NCBI GenBank assembly: GCA_965218045.1
Contig: CBDCJX010000011.1
Location: 930,001-994,000 of the forward strand
Direction of reading: 5' to 3'
Length of the DNA stretch: 64,000 nucleotides
From: CAVRCA01 sp965218045
GTDB taxonomy: Bacteria > Pseudomonadota > Alphaproteobacteria > Acetobacterales > Acetobacteraceae
The first letter of the stretch is position 1. Every line of letters begins with the position of its first letter. The position numbers and the translations under genes are program-made. The notes beneath the pieces were generated by a model, which saw nothing but the letters and a program-made list of their open reading frames with translations, was not told where the DNA came from and ran no database searches. Positions 42,223 through 51,321 of this stretch are shown here, piece after piece.

Positions 42223-43446
42223 CTAGGCGAGCACCTTCAGCGCGCGCAGGCGGGCAATCTCGCCTTCCGAGTAGCCCGCCTCGCGCAAGATCTCCTCGCC
42301 GTGCTCGCCCACCGCCCCGCCCCGGCGCGGCGGCACCTTGCGTTCGCCCTCGATCTGGATGGCGCTGTTCACGGTGAGCAGGTCCTCGCCCTCGAACGGC
42401 ACCAGCGCTTCGATGGCACGCATCTGGCTGTCATGCAGCATGTCGTCGAGCGTGCCGATCACGCCGAAGGTCACACCAGCCGCGTCGAGACGCTGCCGCC
42501 ACTCGGCGAGGTCGCGGGTGAGGAAGGTGGCGTCGAGAATGGTGGTCAGGGCCCGCGCGTTCTCGCGACGCGGGCCGATCTCGGCGAAACGCGGATCGTC
42601 GAGCAGGTCCGCCCGATCCAGCGCGCGCACGAACGGCGCGAACTGGCGCTCCTCGTTGAGCATGGTGAGCATGAACCAGCGATCGTCGCGGCAGCGAAAG
42701 ATATTGTTGCAGGCATTCGGCGAGTGCTCGCGCGGCGGCCGGCCGACCACCTCGGCGCCGCACAGCCTGGCTTGCGCGTAGCAGCCATTGGCCCACAGAC
42801 CGTTGGCCAGCAACGAGGTGCTGACCTGGCCGCCGCGCCCGGTCCGCTCGCGTCGATAGAGCGCGGTGACGATAGCCCCGTATAGCGACGAGGCGCTGGG
42901 ATGGTCGCCCATGCCGGGCAGCGATCGCGCCGGCGGAGCGGCGGCGTCCGAGCGCACCAGGTCCATCAACCCCGAGCGCGCCCAGTAGGCGGTGGAATCG
43001 AAGCCGGTCTTGTCCGCCTCCTCGCCGATCTCGCCATAGGCGGTAAACGAGGCGTAGATCAGCCGCGAGTTGAGTGCCGACAAGGTGGCGCAGTCGATCC
43101 CCAGGCGCTTGCGCACCGGCAGTGGATAATTGGTGACGAAAACATCGGCCGAGGCGACGAGGCGGTGCAGCGCCGCCTGCGCTTCGGCGAGTTTCAGATC
43201 CATCGCCAGGCTGCGCTTATTGCGCCCGGTGAGCAGCCACGCCCAGTCATGCGCGCTGCCCATCGGCATCCCCGGCCGATCACCGAGGCCGCGATAGGCG
43301 TCGCCAGCACCGGGCGGCTCCAGCTTGATCACGTCGGCGCCGAAGTCAGCGAGGATCGTCGCCGCCGCCGGTGCCGCGATGAAGCTCGCGCAGTCGATCA
43401 CCTTGAGCCCGGCGAACACCAGGCCCGCTTCATCGCCGTCGCGCAT
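42223..43446 (-). CDS. CaiB/BaiF CoA-transferase family protein
   Basis: A 407-residue class III CoA-transferase. It has LADFGADVIKLEPPGAGD near residue 38 and the catalytic-Asp region KTGFDSTAYWARSG near residue 148. The open frame extends upstream into the thiolase gene in another phase; the ATG at 43446, one base past the thiolase stop, fits the family start (LKVIDCASFIAAPAAA). With the thiolase and DUF35 genes it forms a three-gene operon, probably activating an acid as its CoA ester before side-chain cleavage. Confidence 0.88.
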   Translation of the reverse strand: MRDGDEAGLVFAGLKVIDCASFIAAPAAATILADFGADVIKLEPPGAGDAYRGLGDRPGMPMGSAHDWAWLLTGRNKRSLAMDLKLAEAQAALHRLVASADVFVTNYPLPVRKRLGIDCATLSALNSRLIYASFTAYGEIGEEADKTGFDSTAYWARSGLMDLVRSDAAAPPARSLPGMGDHPSASSLYGAIVTALYRRERTGRGGQVSTSLLANGLWANGCYAQARLCGAEVVGRPPREHSPNACNNIFRCRDDRWFMLTMLNEERQFAPFVRALDRADLLDDPRFAEIGPRRENARALTTILDATFLTRDLAEWRQRLDAAGVTFGVIGTLDDMLHDSQMRAIEALVPFEGEDLLTVNSAIQIEGERKVPPRRGGAVGEHGEEILREAGYSEGEIARLRALKVLA

Positions 43447-43447
43447 C

Positions 43448-44590
43448 TCAGGACGCTTGGTTGCTGAACACGATGGTCCCGGAGGCCGCGAACATGCCGC
43501 CAACCCCATGACACACCGAGATTTCCGCACCCTCGATCTGCGCCGGCGCGATGCCGCGCATCTGACGTACACTCTCCTGCAACGCGTACATGCCGTACAT
43601 GCCGGAGTGCATGTACGAGAGTCCGCCGCCATTGGTGTTCACCGGCAGCTTGGCGCCCGGTGCCGTGTTGCGCTCGGCGATGAACGCCGCGCCCTCGCCG
43701 CGCCCGACAAAGCCGAGATCCTCGAGCCCGTAGATCGGCAGATGCGCGAACGCGTCGTAGATCATCAGGTGATCGACGTCACCGTGCTTGATGCCGGCCT
43801 CCTTGAACGCGGTCGGGCCGGCGACGCTGAACGCGCGCGAGGAGGTAAAATCCTTCATCTGGCTGATCATCGGCGTCTCGACGCTCTCGCCGGTGCCGAG
43901 CACATAGACCGGCTTCTGCGGGAAATCCTTTGCGCGATCACGATGGGTGACGATCAACGCGCCACCGCCATCAGTGACCAGGCAGCATTGCAGCAGCCGG
44001 AACGGGTAGGCGATCATGCGCGAATTCAGCACGTCATCGACCGTGATCGGGTCCTTGAAAGTCGCGCGCGGGTTCTTCGCCGCCCATTCGCGTTGCACCA
44101 CCGAGACCATCGCGATCTGCTCGTGGCTGACGTTGTAGCGCTTCATGAAGCGCAGCACCGGAATCGGGAACATGGTCGGCGGGCCGAACGGGCCGAACGG
44201 CTGCTCGAACTGGCCGTTGAGGCTGTTCGCCGCCACGCTGCGGCCGGGCTGGCCGACGCGCGAGCGGCCGCTCTCGCCATGCGTGATGAGAATGGTCTTC
44301 GCCAGCCCCGCCTCGATCGCCGCGGCAGCGTGCCGCAGGTGGATCATGAACGAGCAGCCACCGACCGAGGTGCCGTCCACCCAGGATGGCGTGATGCCGA
44401 GATAGTGCGCGATCTGCTGCGGCGTCTCCACCGCCGTCGCGACACCGTCGATGTCGGAGGGCTTGAGCCCGGCATCCTTCATCGCCAGCAACGCCGCGTC
44501 GGCGTGCAACTGGATCTGCGACATGTCCGGCACGACGCCGAGCTTGGAGGTCTCCGAAGCGCCGACGATGGCGACCGATCTTGCACCCAT
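43448..44590 (-). CDS. SCP2-type thiolase family protein
   Basis: A 380-residue thiolase-fold protein of the lipid-transfer (SCP-x) type. The expected nucleophile is Cys79 in SVGGCSFMI. Later motifs are MIYDAFAHLPIYGLEDLG, NTNGGGLSYMHSGMYG and the CHGVGG end motif. Close relatives paired with a DUF35 protein act as retro-aldolases in steroid side-chain breakdown (Ltp2 type), others as thiolases. The adjacent DUF35 gene supports such a pair, but the cysteine keeps a thiolase role possible. Confidence 0.85.
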   Translation of the reverse strand: MGARSVAIVGASETSKLGVVPDMSQIQLHADAALLAMKDAGLKPSDIDGVATAVETPQQIAHYLGITPSWVDGTSVGGCSFMIHLRHAAAAIEAGLAKTILITHGESGRSRVGQPGRSVAANSLNGQFEQPFGPFGPPTMFPIPVLRFMKRYNVSHEQIAMVSVVQREWAAKNPRATFKDPITVDDVLNSRMIAYPFRLLQCCLVTDGGGALIVTHRDRAKDFPQKPVYVLGTGESVETPMISQMKDFTSSRAFSVAGPTAFKEAGIKHGDVDHLMIYDAFAHLPIYGLEDLGFVGRGEGAAFIAERNTAPGAKLPVNTNGGGLSYMHSGMYGMYALQESVRQMRGIAPAQIEGAEISVCHGVGGMFAASGTIVFSNQAS

Positions 44591-44594
44591 GCTC

Positions 44595-45005
44595 TCAACC
44601 CTTCGCCGGACGGAACAACGGCAGCGTGATGTCGTCGTCCATTTTCTCGAACACCACCTCGAGCTTCATGTCGAGCTGAAGCGCCTCGGGCGTCTGCTCG
44701 CATTCGACGATATTTGTCATCAAACGTGGGCCTTCCTCGAGCTCGACCACCGCGATGGCATAGGGCGGCTTGAAGCCGGGCACCGGGCGGTGGTGGATCA
44801 CATAGCTGTACAGCGTGGCGCGACCGCTTGCCTTGAACCAGCTCACATCGGTCGAGCCGGTGCCGGGGCAGAACGGACGCGGCGGGAAATAGACCTCGCC
44901 CGTCTGATTGTCGCGCTGCAGGCGCAGCTCCCCCGCCTTGGTGCCGTCCCAGAATGGCTGGGTCTCCGGCGTTGGCACGGGTTTGGCGCGTCCCGGTTCG
45001 AGCAT
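44595..45005 (-). CDS. DUF35 (OB-fold) partner protein with degenerate zinc ribbon
   Basis: A 136-residue Zn-ribbon/OB-fold protein. It begins like its family (TPETQPFWDGTKAGELRLQRDNQTGEV in two parts, then YFPPRPFCPG). Three of the four usual zinc cysteines are missing: residues 32-33 are Asp-Asn and only Cys46 remains. The OB fold (ATLYSYVIHHRPV, YAIAVVELEEGPRLMTN) is intact. DUF35 proteins bind SCP2-type thiolases or aldolases, and the gene is 4 bases upstream of one here. It is divergent from the unknown 537-residue gene. Confidence 0.85.
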   Translation of the reverse strand: MLEPGRAKPVPTPETQPFWDGTKAGELRLQRDNQTGEVYFPPRPFCPGTGSTDVSWFKASGRATLYSYVIHHRPVPGFKPPYAIAVVELEEGPRLMTNIVECEQTPEALQLDMKLEVVFEKMDDDITLPLFRPAKG

Positions 45006-45165
45006 GAGTTCCGTTTCCCCTGTGTCGGTGCAAAGTGAGTTTGGCCGAGCCGGTTCGTCGGGTCCAGACCTCGCCTTGACATGTTGCGGGTGCTGCCCGG
45101 CTTCGTTGCCCCGGCAGCGGCCAGCGTCTAGGATCGCAACCTGGAAAGCAGCCGGAGGAATGCCG

Positions 45166-46779
45166 ATGAGCGCGCAGGTCTCAGCAGCGCTGGCCGAACG
45201 CCCTCGTGATGCGGCGGCCGGGCTCTACGACAGGCTCGAAGACCGTATCCTGGCGCGTGACCAGGTCGGCGCCAGCAAGGTCTATTACGATCTGCTGCGG
45301 GCCGGTCGCCCGATGCCGGAGATCGTCGCCGAGGCGGTTCGCATCCACGCCCCCTACACGCACGTGCCGTATCACGAGCGCATCGACAACGGCTTTCCGA
45401 ACTTCGTCAACAACGATCACTGCCTGCTCAGCGCCCGTGCGGGTCTCAACCTGAGCCGGATGCTGCCTGCCTCGCTCGGCAACCTGCCGATGGCGCAGAC
45501 CATCTGGTACATCCCGACGGGGCTGGATATCTGGAACCAGAAGGTCGGCTTGGCACCGGGCCACTACATGCGCGGCTTCACCGGCAAGATGGAGAACCCG
45601 CCAGCGCCCGCCGTCTTCTGGCAGGACCAGGAGCCGCTGCCGACAGCCGGGCCACTGCGCGACCGTCTCGATCAGTGGATCACCCTGGTGCATCGCGGTG
45701 ACGTTATCGCTGCGTACCGGCATTTCCTCGGGCTGATGCAGGACGTGCCGAACCGGCGAGAAATCCTGGCGGAACTGGTGTTTGCTGGCTTGATCGATGT
45801 GCAGGACCGCATGCTGTACAATCGCTCCTACACCACCGGCCATAAATCCTACCGCGCGCGCGCCACTGTCGAGCTCGGCACGTTCGTCGGCTGGGAGAAC
45901 GCGCATAACGTGGTCTATGCGGGCGCGCTCGACATCGCCGTCGGACCGCGCTGGTACTCGACGTACGAGATGGCGTGCAACGCGGTCACGCTGTTCATCG
46001 AAGGCCACAGCCTGCACGCCGTGCCCTATTCGGGCACCACCGAGCGCGAGCGGCAGTTGTTTGCGAACACCGGCTCGCTCGACCAGCAAGAGGTCGCCGA
46101 ACTGATCGACGTGGTGATCCGCCAGCCGGAACCCGCCTACGTGGAACACCTCGCCAAGCTGCTGCTCGCCGGCAAGAGCCCTCGGCGGATCATCGACGTG
46201 TTCCAGATCGCCGCCGCCCAGGTCGTGCTGGAGACACAGACAGAAACAAACTTCTCGATGCCGCAACATTGCTATGAATATTGCAACACGCTCGGCTGGT
46301 TCTACGACAATTTCGAGCATCCGCAGCGGCTCAAGCTGCTCTGGGTCGCGGCGTCCTTCCTCAACCGCAACGCCGCGCACCAGAGGCACAGCGGCGATCT
46401 CAATCCGGTCGCCATCCGCGCACCCGGCAGTGCCAGCAAGATGTCGAGCGCGCAGTTGTTGGATCGCGTCGAGACTGCGGTGGGCGAGCTCAACGGTCCC
46501 GAGGGGCTGGCCTGGACCCAGGCTTACCTCGACAGCGGCGCCGACCGCGCGCCGCTGGTGCAAAGCCTCGCGCTCATCGCCACGCGCATCGGCAACGATC
46601 CGCACAACCAGGAAATCGCCCAGTGCATGCTGGAGGATTACGGCAAGAGCACGTCGCCAGATCGCGACCGATTGCTGCTCGCCGCCGCGCAGCACACGGC
46701 GGTGCATCGCAAGTACGGCGACCGGTTCGAGGCAAGTCGACGGTTCGGCGAGGCGTTCGATCTGGCGGAGCTGCACTGA
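45166..46779 (+). CDS. Unrecognised 537-residue protein
   Basis: I do not recognise the family. It is soluble, with no signal peptide or membrane segments, and looks mostly helical. It is rich in His, Tyr and Trp in conserved-looking patches: HVPYHERIDNGFPNFVNNDH near residue 67, SMPQHCYEYCNTLGWFYDNF near residue 365 and NAAHQRHSGDLNP near residue 405. These His/Glu/Tyr clusters could bind a metal or cofactor. The start is chosen at the ATG at 45166, seven bases after GGAGG; an in-frame ATG at 45160 is too close. Divergent from the DUF35 operon and upstream of the aldolase gene, it may act on the same substrate. Confidence 0.75.
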   Translation: MSAQVSAALAERPRDAAAGLYDRLEDRILARDQVGASKVYYDLLRAGRPMPEIVAEAVRIHAPYTHVPYHERIDNGFPNFVNNDHCLLSARAGLNLSRMLPASLGNLPMAQTIWYIPTGLDIWNQKVGLAPGHYMRGFTGKMENPPAPAVFWQDQEPLPTAGPLRDRLDQWITLVHRGDVIAAYRHFLGLMQDVPNRREILAELVFAGLIDVQDRMLYNRSYTTGHKSYRARATVELGTFVGWENAHNVVYAGALDIAVGPRWYSTYEMACNAVTLFIEGHSLHAVPYSGTTERERQLFANTGSLDQQEVAELIDVVIRQPEPAYVEHLAKLLLAGKSPRRIIDVFQIAAAQVVLETQTETNFSMPQHCYEYCNTLGWFYDNFEHPQRLKLLWVAASFLNRNAAHQRHSGDLNPVAIRAPGSASKMSSAQLLDRVETAVGELNGPEGLAWTQAYLDSGADRAPLVQSLALIATRIGNDPHNQEIAQCMLEDYGKSTSPDRDRLLLAAAQHTAVHRKYGDRFEASRRFGEAFDLAELH

Positions 46780-46806
46780 AACCAGGCGGCCAGGCAGCCG
46801 ACGCGA

Positions 46807-47592
46807 TCAGGATTTGATGCCACGCAAAAATCCTGACCGGCTGGACGCACTGGCCATCACCAGCGCGGCATCGTTGCCCGACAGGATGAAACGCGCGCCA
46901 GCCTCGATGTAGCGCGGCATGAGGGCGTGATCGTAGACACCGGCCATGCCGGGATGCTTGCCGTGCGCACGGGCGGCGGTGATCATCCGCCGATACGCCT
47001 CGCCGACCCGTTCATGGCCGAACTCGCCGGGAATACCCATCTCCGCGCACAGATCATTGGTGCCGATCAGCAGGACGTCGATGCCGGGAACGGCCGCGAT
47101 CGCGTCCGCGTTGTCGATCGCGGTCGGCGTCTCGAGCATCGCCACGATCGTCGTGGCCGCATTGAGGATTCGCGCGCCCTCACCGATCGAGGCCGAGCGC
47201 AACGCGTGATGGGGTCCCCACCCGCCGACCGAGCGGTGGCCGATCGGCGGATATTTCAGCTTCTGGACGATCTCGCGCGCCTCGTCGCCGGTGTCGACAT
47301 GCGGGACGACGACGCCAAGCGCCCCGTTGTCCAGCATCCGCGTGCCAAGCGAATACTCCCCGTTGGGAATCCGCACGAACGGCGCGATGCCGGCGTCCAG
47401 TGAAGCGGCCGCGATCTGCGCCGCGGCGTCGAGCGACATGGTGCCATGTTCGAGATCGAGAAACAGCCAGTCGAAACCGGCGACCTGCATCGTCTTGGCG
47501 ATCTCGACGCTGCGGATCAGCCTTATGCCCACGCCGAGCGAGAGTTGACCGTCATCCAGTCGCTCGCGCGCGACGTTTCGCACCTCCGGCAT
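46807..47592 (-). CDS. HpcH/HpaI aldolase family protein
   Basis: A 261-residue class II aldolase of the HpcH/HpaI (2-keto-3-deoxyglucarate aldolase-like) group. It shows DWLFLDLEHGTMSLD near residue 41, RIPNGE near residue 74, and metal-ligand Glu in VAMLETPTAI and Asp in IDVLLIGTNDL. It splits 2-keto-4-hydroxy acids into pyruvate and an aldehyde. It is convergent with the unknown 537-residue gene, 27 bases apart, and divergent from the first substrate-binding protein. Confidence 0.88.
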   Translation of the reverse strand: MPEVRNVARERLDDGQLSLGVGIRLIRSVEIAKTMQVAGFDWLFLDLEHGTMSLDAAAQIAAASLDAGIAPFVRIPNGEYSLGTRMLDNGALGVVVPHVDTGDEAREIVQKLKYPPIGHRSVGGWGPHHALRSASIGEGARILNAATTIVAMLETPTAIDNADAIAAVPGIDVLLIGTNDLCAEMGIPGEFGHERVGEAYRRMITAARAHGKHPGMAGVYDHALMPRYIEAGARFILSGNDAALVMASASSRSGFLRGIKS

Positions 47593-47737
47593 CGCCTGCT
47601 CTCCTTTGCCCCAACGCGACGATCCTCCGCGCGCGTCAAGGCGGGGTCAAGCGGAGCACCGGATGCAGGTTTGACTTACCAGTGCGGCCTCCCTAGCGTG
47701 CAGCCTACAAGACAAAGTGATAAAGGGGAGGTTTGAC

Positions 47738-48985
47738 ATGCGGGCGTGGCTGCTGCGAGCGGCTTTTATTGTGGCGTTGACAGTCGTTTGGGGTTCGGGT
47801 CGGCCGGCAAGTGCCGCCGAAACCATCAAGATCGGCTACATCGATCCGTTCTCAGGGTCATTCGCGCAGGTCGGCGATTCCGCGCTGAAAACCTACAACT
47901 TCATCATCGACCATCTCAACGCCGAAGGCGGCGCGCTGGGCCGCAAATTCGAGCTGGTCACCTTCGACGACAAGCTGCAGCCGGCCGAGGCGCTGATCGC
48001 GCTGAAGAACGTGACCGACCAGAACATACCCTTCGTGATGCAGTGCACCGGCTCCAACGTGGGCGCCGCGCTGCTGGAGGGTGTCGCCAAGCACAACCGG
48101 CGCAATCCAGATCGGCGCGTGCTCTACCTCAACTGTGGCGCGCTCGCCGACGACCTGACCAACGAGCAGTGTGATTTCTGGCACTTCCGCTTCGACGCCA
48201 ACACCGGCCAGCGCGCCGAGACGTTGGTGCGGTCGCTGCCGAAGGATCTGAAGTCGGTCTACATTATCAACCAGGACTATCTGTTCGGCCAGGCGTTGCA
48301 ACGCAACACGCGACACTACCTGGCCAAGCTTCGCCCCGACATCAAGGTGGTTGGCGATGAGCTGGTCCCGCTCGGCAAGGTAAAGGATTTCTCGCCCTAC
48401 ATCACCAAGGTGAAATCGTCGGGAGCACAGGCGTTGCTCACCGGCAATTGGGGCCCCGACCTCAACCTGATGATGCGGGCCGGCGCGGATGCGGGGCTGG
48501 AGATCGGCTACTACACCTACCTCGCGCATCTGATCGGCGGCCCGACCGCGATCGGTCAGCTGGGCGCGAACCGGCTGCACACCGTGGTCGAGTTCCATCC
48601 CAACGTTCCTGTCGAGCAGAAGAACGAGGCCGGCGAGGCATTCGTGAAGGAGTTCCGCAAGGATCACGAATTCGACCTGATCGCCATCAATGGCTACATG
48701 ATGTTCAAGATGCTGGCCAAGGCGATCGATCAGGCCGGCTCGACCAATGCCCTGAAAGTGGCCGAGGCGCTCGAGGGCATGCACGCCAAGGACATGATGG
48801 GCAACGAATACTGGATGCGGAAGGACGACCATCAACTGATGGAGCCGCTCTACGCGTCCATCTTCGTCAAGGACGTGAAATACGACTCCGAAAAGACCGG
48901 CCTCGGCTGGAAGACCGAGGTGACGGTGAAGGCCGACGATCTGGCGCAGCCGACGGTCTGCAAGATGAAGCGGCCCACCTCCTAG
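47738..48985 (+). CDS. Branched-chain-type ABC transporter substrate-binding protein (copy 1)
   Basis: A 415-residue periplasmic binding protein. Signal peptide MRAWLLRAAFIVALTVVW... is cut near SAAET; the mature part begins ETIKIGYIDPFSGSFAQVGD, typical of the LivJ/K family. GGGGAGG lies before the ATG at 47738; an upstream in-frame GTG is ignored. Copy 2 follows 108 bases downstream and is clearly a duplicate: long stretches are nearly identical, such as KHNRRNPD, LYLNCGALAD and GNWGPDLNL. A strong hairpin separates the two. Confidence 0.93.
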   Translation: MRAWLLRAAFIVALTVVWGSGRPASAAETIKIGYIDPFSGSFAQVGDSALKTYNFIIDHLNAEGGALGRKFELVTFDDKLQPAEALIALKNVTDQNIPFVMQCTGSNVGAALLEGVAKHNRRNPDRRVLYLNCGALADDLTNEQCDFWHFRFDANTGQRAETLVRSLPKDLKSVYIINQDYLFGQALQRNTRHYLAKLRPDIKVVGDELVPLGKVKDFSPYITKVKSSGAQALLTGNWGPDLNLMMRAGADAGLEIGYYTYLAHLIGGPTAIGQLGANRLHTVVEFHPNVPVEQKNEAGEAFVKEFRKDHEFDLIAINGYMMFKMLAKAIDQAGSTNALKVAEALEGMHAKDMMGNEYWMRKDDHQLMEPLYASIFVKDVKYDSEKTGLGWKTEVTVKADDLAQPTVCKMKRPTS

Positions 48986-49004
48986 GGCTTGCCGCCCGCC
49001 TTTG

Positions 49005-49033
49005 CCGGGGCGAGTCACGTTGACTCGTCCCGG
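49005..49033 (+). promoter_or_regulatory. Intercistronic stem-loop between the two binding-protein genes
   Basis: 13-base arms (CCGGGGCGAGTCA and TGACTCGTCCCGG, one mismatch that is G-U in RNA) close a CGT loop 20 bases after the stop of copy 1. It lacks a T tract. Such hairpins often shield the upstream mRNA and limit read-through, giving more binding protein than membrane subunits. A partial terminator role is also possible. Confidence 0.65.
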
Positions 49034-49040
49034 GGCGCCG

Positions 49041-49060
49041 CTTACGTTCAACTTACGTAA
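49041..49060. repeat. CTTACGT direct repeat before binding-protein copy 2
   Basis: CTTACGT occurs at 49041-49047 and 49052-49058; the second copy forms the palindrome TTACGTAA. This AT-rich patch, 34 bases before the gene, could be a regulator site or part of a promoter. Confidence 0.4.
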
Positions 49061-49093
49061 ATATCCAAAAACCGGTGCTTTGTTGGAGGGAAT

Positions 49094-50344
49094 ATGGTGG
49101 GTCGCGCTTGGCGCTTGCTTGCATTCGGCGCTCTCGCCTGCCTCGTCGCACCACCGGCGCGCCCGGCCTTGGCGGCGGAGACGATCAAGGTCGGCTATGT
49201 CGATCCGCTGTCCGGCACCTTCGCGCAATCCGGCGACCAGTTCCTGAAAGTGTTCCAATACGTCCTGGACAAGATCAACGCCAAGGGCGGCCCGCTCGGC
49301 CGCAAGTTCGAGCTGGTGCCGTTCGACGACAAGTCGCAGCCCTCCGAGGCGCTAATCGCGCTCAAGAAGATCACCGACCAGAACATCCCCTTCATTATGC
49401 AGTGCAGCGGCTCGAATGTCGGCGCGGCGCTGATCGACGGGGTGGCCAAGCACAACCGGCGCAATCCGGACCACCGCGTGCTGTATCTGAACTGCGGCGC
49501 GCTGGCCGACGAGTTGACCAACGAGCAGTGCGATTTCTGGCATTTCCGCTTCGCCGGCAATGTCGGGATGCGCGCGCAGACCTTGGTCGCCGCGTTGCCG
49601 AAGGATCTCAAGACCGTCTACCTGTTGAACCAGGACTACCTGTTCGGCCAGTCCGTGCAGAAGGACACCAAGGAGCAACTCGCCAAGCTGCGGCCCGACA
49701 TCAAGATCGTCGGCGACGAGTTCATCCCGCTCGGCAAGGTGAAGGATTTCTCCTCCTACATCGCCAAGATCAAGGCGTCCGGCGCGCAGGGCCTCATCAC
49801 CGGCAACTGGGGACCCGACCTCAACCTGTTGCTGAAGGCCGGCGCCGATGCCGGGCTCGACATCGGCTACTACACCTATCTCGCTCATCTGATCGGCGGC
49901 CCGAGCGCGGTCGGCGGCACGGGCGAGAACCGGCTGCATTCGGTCATGGAGTTCAACGAGAACGTTCCCGTCGAGCAGCATAACGCCGCCATGGAAGCGT
50001 TCGACGAGGGTTTTCGCAAGGAGCACGGGTTCGACTTCACCGAGATCAACTTCTACACCTTGTTCGACATGCTGGGCCAGGCGATCACCAAGGCGGGCTC
50101 GACCGATCCGATGAAGGTGGCCCTGGCACTCGAGGGGATGCGCACCGACGATCTGATGGGCAAGCCGACCGAGATGCGCAAGGAGGACCATCAGCTGCTG
50201 ATGCCCTATTACGAGGGCGTCTTCACCAAGGGCGTGAAGTACGATTCCGAGAAGACGGGGCTCGGCTGGAAAACCGAAGGCGAGCAGAGCGCTGCGCAAC
50301 TGGCGCAACCGACGATCTGCAAGATGAAGCGGCCCACGTCCTGA
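49094..50344 (+). CDS. Branched-chain-type ABC transporter substrate-binding protein (copy 2)
   Basis: A 416-residue periplasmic binding protein with signal peptide (hydrophobic LLAFGALACLVAPPARPALA, mature from AETIKVGYVDPLSGTFAQ). It is a close paralogue of the preceding gene, with identical C-terminal ending CKMKRPTS and the same order of motifs. Differences cluster in the 200-320 region and near the C-terminus, so the two may bind related ligands or differ in affinity. A GGAGGG site precedes the ATG. livH follows 29 bases later. Confidence 0.93.
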   Translation: MVGRAWRLLAFGALACLVAPPARPALAAETIKVGYVDPLSGTFAQSGDQFLKVFQYVLDKINAKGGPLGRKFELVPFDDKSQPSEALIALKKITDQNIPFIMQCSGSNVGAALIDGVAKHNRRNPDHRVLYLNCGALADELTNEQCDFWHFRFAGNVGMRAQTLVAALPKDLKTVYLLNQDYLFGQSVQKDTKEQLAKLRPDIKIVGDEFIPLGKVKDFSSYIAKIKASGAQGLITGNWGPDLNLLLKAGADAGLDIGYYTYLAHLIGGPSAVGGTGENRLHSVMEFNENVPVEQHNAAMEAFDEGFRKEHGFDFTEINFYTLFDMLGQAITKAGSTDPMKVALALEGMRTDDLMGKPTEMRKEDHQLLMPYYEGVFTKGVKYDSEKTGLGWKTEGEQSAAQLAQPTICKMKRPTS

Positions 50345-50373
50345 TCCGGCACCGCTAGACAAGGAGCGCGCGC

Positions 50374-51321
50374 GTGGAGGTCATTCTCGTCTCGACCCTG
50401 AACGGCCTCGTCTACGGCATGCTGCTGTTCATGCTGGCGAGCGGGCTCACCCTGATCTTCAGCATGATGGGGGTGCTGAACTTCGCGCACGCCAGCATCT
50501 ACATGCTGGGCGCCTATTTCGCTTTCACCACCAGCCTCTATGTCGGCTTCTGGCCGGCGCTGATCATCGCCCCGGTGCTGTGCGGCCTGGTCGGCACGGC
50601 GATCGAGGTGTGGGGGCTGCGTAGAGTCCATCACAACGGCCACATCGCCGAGCTGCTGTTCACGTTCGGGATCGCCTTCATCATCGAGCGCGCGGTGCAG
50701 ATGACCTGGGGCATGATCGCTGTGCCCTACCGGGTGCCGGCGCTGCTCGACTTCCCGCTGTTCGAGCTGTACGGCATCCAGTTCCCCGCCTACCGCGCCT
50801 TCATGCTGCTGGTCTCGGCGGGGATGCTGGTCTCGATCTGGTTGCTGCTGACGCGGACGCGCGTCGGCCTCATCATCCAGGCATCGCTCACTCACCCCGA
50901 CATGGTGAGCGCGCTTGGTCATGACGTGCCACGGGTGTTCACCGGTGTGTTCGCCGGCGGCTGCGCGCTGGCCGGGCTCGCGGGCGTGATCGGCGGCAAC
51001 TACCAGACCACCGAGCCGTCGATGGCGTTCGCCATGGGGCCGATCGTGTTTGTCGTGGTGGTGTTCGGCGGCCTCGGTTCGCTCGCCGGCTGTTTCATCG
51101 CCTCGCTCATCATGGGTCTGGTGCAGACCTTCGCCGTGGTGATGGACTGGTCGCTCAGCGACCTGCTTCGACCACTCGGCGTGGCGCTGTCGCCGGACTA
51201 CCTGCTGGGCGAGTTCCTTGCCGTGCCGATCGCGCGGATCGGGCCGCTGCTGCCGTTCGTGCTGATGATCCTGATCCTGTTGTTCCGCCCGCGTGGCCTG
51301 CTGGGAACACGTGACACATGA
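50374..51321 (+). CDS. livH: Branched-chain-type ABC transporter permease LivH
   Basis: A 315-residue inner-membrane permease with about eight helices. Typical LivH features are GLTLIFSMMGVLNFAHASIYMLGAY in split form near residue 27 and the VFGGLGSLAGCFIASLIMGLV coupling region near residue 230. It starts with GTG at 50374, with AAGGAG upstream. The stop overlaps the livM start by four bases (ATGA). Confidence 0.93.
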   Translation: MEVILVSTLNGLVYGMLLFMLASGLTLIFSMMGVLNFAHASIYMLGAYFAFTTSLYVGFWPALIIAPVLCGLVGTAIEVWGLRRVHHNGHIAELLFTFGIAFIIERAVQMTWGMIAVPYRVPALLDFPLFELYGIQFPAYRAFMLLVSAGMLVSIWLLLTRTRVGLIIQASLTHPDMVSALGHDVPRVFTGVFAGGCALAGLAGVIGGNYQTTEPSMAFAMGPIVFVVVVFGGLGSLAGCFIASLIMGLVQTFAVVMDWSLSDLLRPLGVALSPDYLLGEFLAVPIARIGPLLPFVLMILILLFRPRGLLGTRDT

